DNA of 64,000 nucleotides from Novosphingobium sp. IK01 (GTDB lineage: Bacteria; Pseudomonadota; Alphaproteobacteria; Sphingomonadales; Sphingomonadaceae), in contig NZ_BTFW01000001.1 in assembly GCF_033242265.1 (NCBI RefSeq), forward strand, positions 2,463,501 to 2,527,500. Direction: 5' to 3'. A program made the position numbers and the translations under genes. The notes under the pieces were generated by a model, which ran no database searches, was not told the DNA's origin, and was given only the letters and a program-made list of their open reading frames with translations. This document shows, piece after piece, positions 62,356 through 64,000 of this stretch. The first letter of the stretch is position 1; each line of letters opens with the position of its first letter.

Positions 62356-64000
62356 TTGCGCCATCGCCTGAGCCTTGCCTTGCTGATGCTGAACTGTGTC
62401 GCCGCCACGGCCCAGGCCCATGATGCTGCCATGCCCCCTGCGCAAGGGGGCGGGGCGGATGCGGGGGAGGGGACAAGTGCCGGTTCGGTGAACCTGCGAA
62501 ACGCGCAACCCGTTGCCTCTCCGTCCGTCCCGGAGCCTTCCACGCCCGTGGCAACAGGTCCGTCCGCAGTGATGGGCGAGAGCGCAGCCCTGCCGCCGAC
62601 CCCGCCACCGGCCGGGCTTCCCGGTGTGGTGGTGCGCGCGATCATCGTGAACGGTGCGCGTGACATCCCTCGCAAGGAGATGGACGCAGCCCTTTCCACC
62701 TTCGTCGGTCACCGCCTGACGCAGGACGACATGCAGGATTTGCTTTCGACCCTGTCCGGGCTGGCGCGGGCGCGCGGCTATGTCTTTGCGCGTTCGTCGA
62801 TTCCGGCCCAGACGCTCGATTCGGGCGTGCTCCACGTCGATCTCGATGAAGGCCGTGTCGATGAAGTGCGCCTGACGGGTCAGGCCAACAAGGCGGTGCG
62901 GGCCATTCTCGACGGCCTCCGCGGCCATGCGCCCCGCCAGCAGGAAGTCGACCGCCTGCTGACTCTGGCGCAGGATGTGCCGGGCGTGCGGCTGGGCCAG
63001 GCGCGCTACGAGCGGGAGGGCGACCGGGGCATCCTGATCGTGCCGCTCGTCAATGATCGCGGTGCCGGGCATCTGGCTGTCGACAACTGGGGCACCGGAG
63101 CGCTGGGGCCGGCGCGGGTCCAGCTCGGCTACGATTTCAACGGGCTGATCGACGACAAGGACGCCCTGAGCCTTTCGGTGATGGTCACCCCCGCGCAGCC
63201 CCGCGAATTGCATTCCTTCTGGGGCCGCTATGCCCGCCAGATCGGCCATGGTGGAACCGAGGTTGCCATTTATGGCGGCTTTGGCGCCACCAATTCGGGC
63301 GGGGCCTGGCGCGCCTATGATGCGAACGGGCGCTGGGTGACGGCGGGGCTTTCGGTCGCGCAGCCGCTGCTGCGCGGACGCAAGGTCAGCCTGTGGCTCA
63401 ATGCCTCGCTCGACTATATCGCGGTCAACCAGTGGTTCTCCGATGCCATGGTCCGGCGCGACCGGGTCACCACGGCGAGCCTGTCCCTCAATGGCTATAT
63501 GCCTCTGGCAGGCGGGCGCCTCCGGGCCGGGGCCGGGGTGGTGCAGGGCCTCGATGTGCTGGGCGCCACGCAAGCGGGGGATACACTGGCCTCGCGTCCT
63601 CAAGCCGATGGCCAGTTCACCAGCTTCAACGCCTGGGGCAACTGGGCTGGCGCCTTGGTCGGCCCGTTCAGCGCGCGGCTGGCTGTCACCGCCCAGCTTT
63701 CGACAGCGCCTTTGCTGGCGGTCGAACAGATCTCGGTCGGTGGTCCTGCCTTTGGCCGCGCCTATGAATTTGCCGAGCGTACCGGTGACAAGGGGATCCT
63801 GGGATCGGCTGAACTGCAAGCCAGCCTCTGGGATCGCCCGGATGGCCTGATCCGCTGGGTCCAACTCTATACCTTCGCCGACGCAGGCAGCCTCTCCAAC
63901 TTGCGCAATGCCTATGGCACCGGCGACCTCTATTCCGCAGGCCTGGGAGCCAGGGCCACGCTCCCCCACGCCTTTCGTCTCGGCATAGAGGCTGCCTTCC
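62356..64000 (+). CDS. ShlB/FhaC/HecB-type outer-membrane transporter (TpsB), partial
   Basis: At least 548 residues, cut by the window end. Signal peptide about 1-21 (ends TAQA), a Pro/Ala-rich linker (about 22-85), POTRA domain(s) (about 92-230: VVVRAIIVNGARDIPRKEMDAAL, TQDDMQDLLSTLSGLARARGYVFARSSIPAQTL) and an Omp85-like barrel from about 235. The GRAYEFAERTGDKGILGSAEL segment corresponds to the conserved L6 region of two-partner-secretion transporters. TTG 62356 has AAGGA 8 nt upstream. It would export a large TpsA-type exoprotein whose gene may lie beyond 64000. Confidence 0.88.
   Translation, partial: MRHRLSLALLMLNCVAATAQAHDAAMPPAQGGGADAGEGTSAGSVNLRNAQPVASPSVPEPSTPVATGPSAVMGESAALPPTPPPAGLPGVVVRAIIVNGARDIPRKEMDAALSTFVGHRLTQDDMQDLLSTLSGLARARGYVFARSSIPAQTLDSGVLHVDLDEGRVDEVRLTGQANKAVRAILDGLRGHAPRQQEVDRLLTLAQDVPGVRLGQARYEREGDRGILIVPLVNDRGAGHLAVDNWGTGALGPARVQLGYDFNGLIDDKDALSLSVMVTPAQPRELHSFWGRYARQIGHGGTEVAIYGGFGATNSGGAWRAYDANGRWVTAGLSVAQPLLRGRKVSLWLNASLDYIAVNQWFSDAMVRRDRVTTASLSLNGYMPLAGGRLRAGAGVVQGLDVLGATQAGDTLASRPQADGQFTSFNAWGNWAGALVGPFSARLAVTAQLSTAPLLAVEQISVGGPAFGRAYEFAERTGDKGILGSAELQASLWDRPDGLIRWVQLYTFADAGSLSNLRNAYGTGDLYSAGLGARATLPHAFRLGIEAAF

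Overview
The window is a GC-rich alphaproteobacterial chromosome segment. Two adjacent large TonB-dependent receptors, a third receptor further on, an mmcB-type gene, the ubiE-ubiB pair, a ppx-rlmE pair and GTG/TTG start usage all point to the order Sphingomonadales, most like Novosphingobium or a close relative. That assignment is inferred from gene content, not from a database search.

Layout. 1-14.2 kb is housekeeping: a small membrane protein, pmbA, mmcB, tRNA-Arg, a CHASE3-GAF-GGDEF diguanylate cyclase, mutM, ubiE-ubiB-acyltransferase, tsaC, a DUF815 ATPase, prs and nadE. 14.2-21.1 kb holds two paralogous TonB receptors, each with its own structured 5' leader and a near-identical terminator. 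21.3-40.3 kb returns to housekeeping: a SleB-type hydrolase, hemB, a gamma carbonic anhydrase, DUF167, DUF1275, thrS with a threonine-rich leader peptide, a GT39-like protein, a CDF transporter, pdxH, a DnaJ-like protein, a YihY protein, fabI, two tRNA-Gly genes, a YbbN-like thioredoxin, a LON-domain protein, a truncated hemoglobin, a quinone oxidoreductase and a YdeP-like molybdoenzyme.

40.5-47.74 kb is a small integrative island between a 15-bp att repeat and tRNA-Cys. It carries an integrase and a compact replication operon of AlpA-like regulator, Cys-rich mini-protein, TOPRIM protein and P4-type SF3 helicase. An IS256-family element has split the first operon gene. One lower-GC cargo gene of unknown function has a degenerate PD-(D/E)XK-like pattern.

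47.8-64 kb holds rlmE and ppx, tRNA-Gln followed by an integrase relic, and two divergent regulator/target modules: LysR with GST and VOC, and MarR with MFS and hydrolase. A third TonB receptor follows. The window ends in a divergent locus of a FecR-domain protein with twenty-one 14-residue repeats, a CHASE2-EAL phosphodiesterase, and a TpsB/FhaC-type outer-membrane transporter that runs off the end.

The most interesting signals are the thrS leader, which looks like classical ribosome-mediated attenuation; the paired TonB-receptor leader RNA, whose base changes preserve pairing; the island with its reconstructable IS insertion, putative integrase arm sites and orphan cargo gene; and four copies of a roughly 90-105 bp palindromic element resembling neisserial dRS3.
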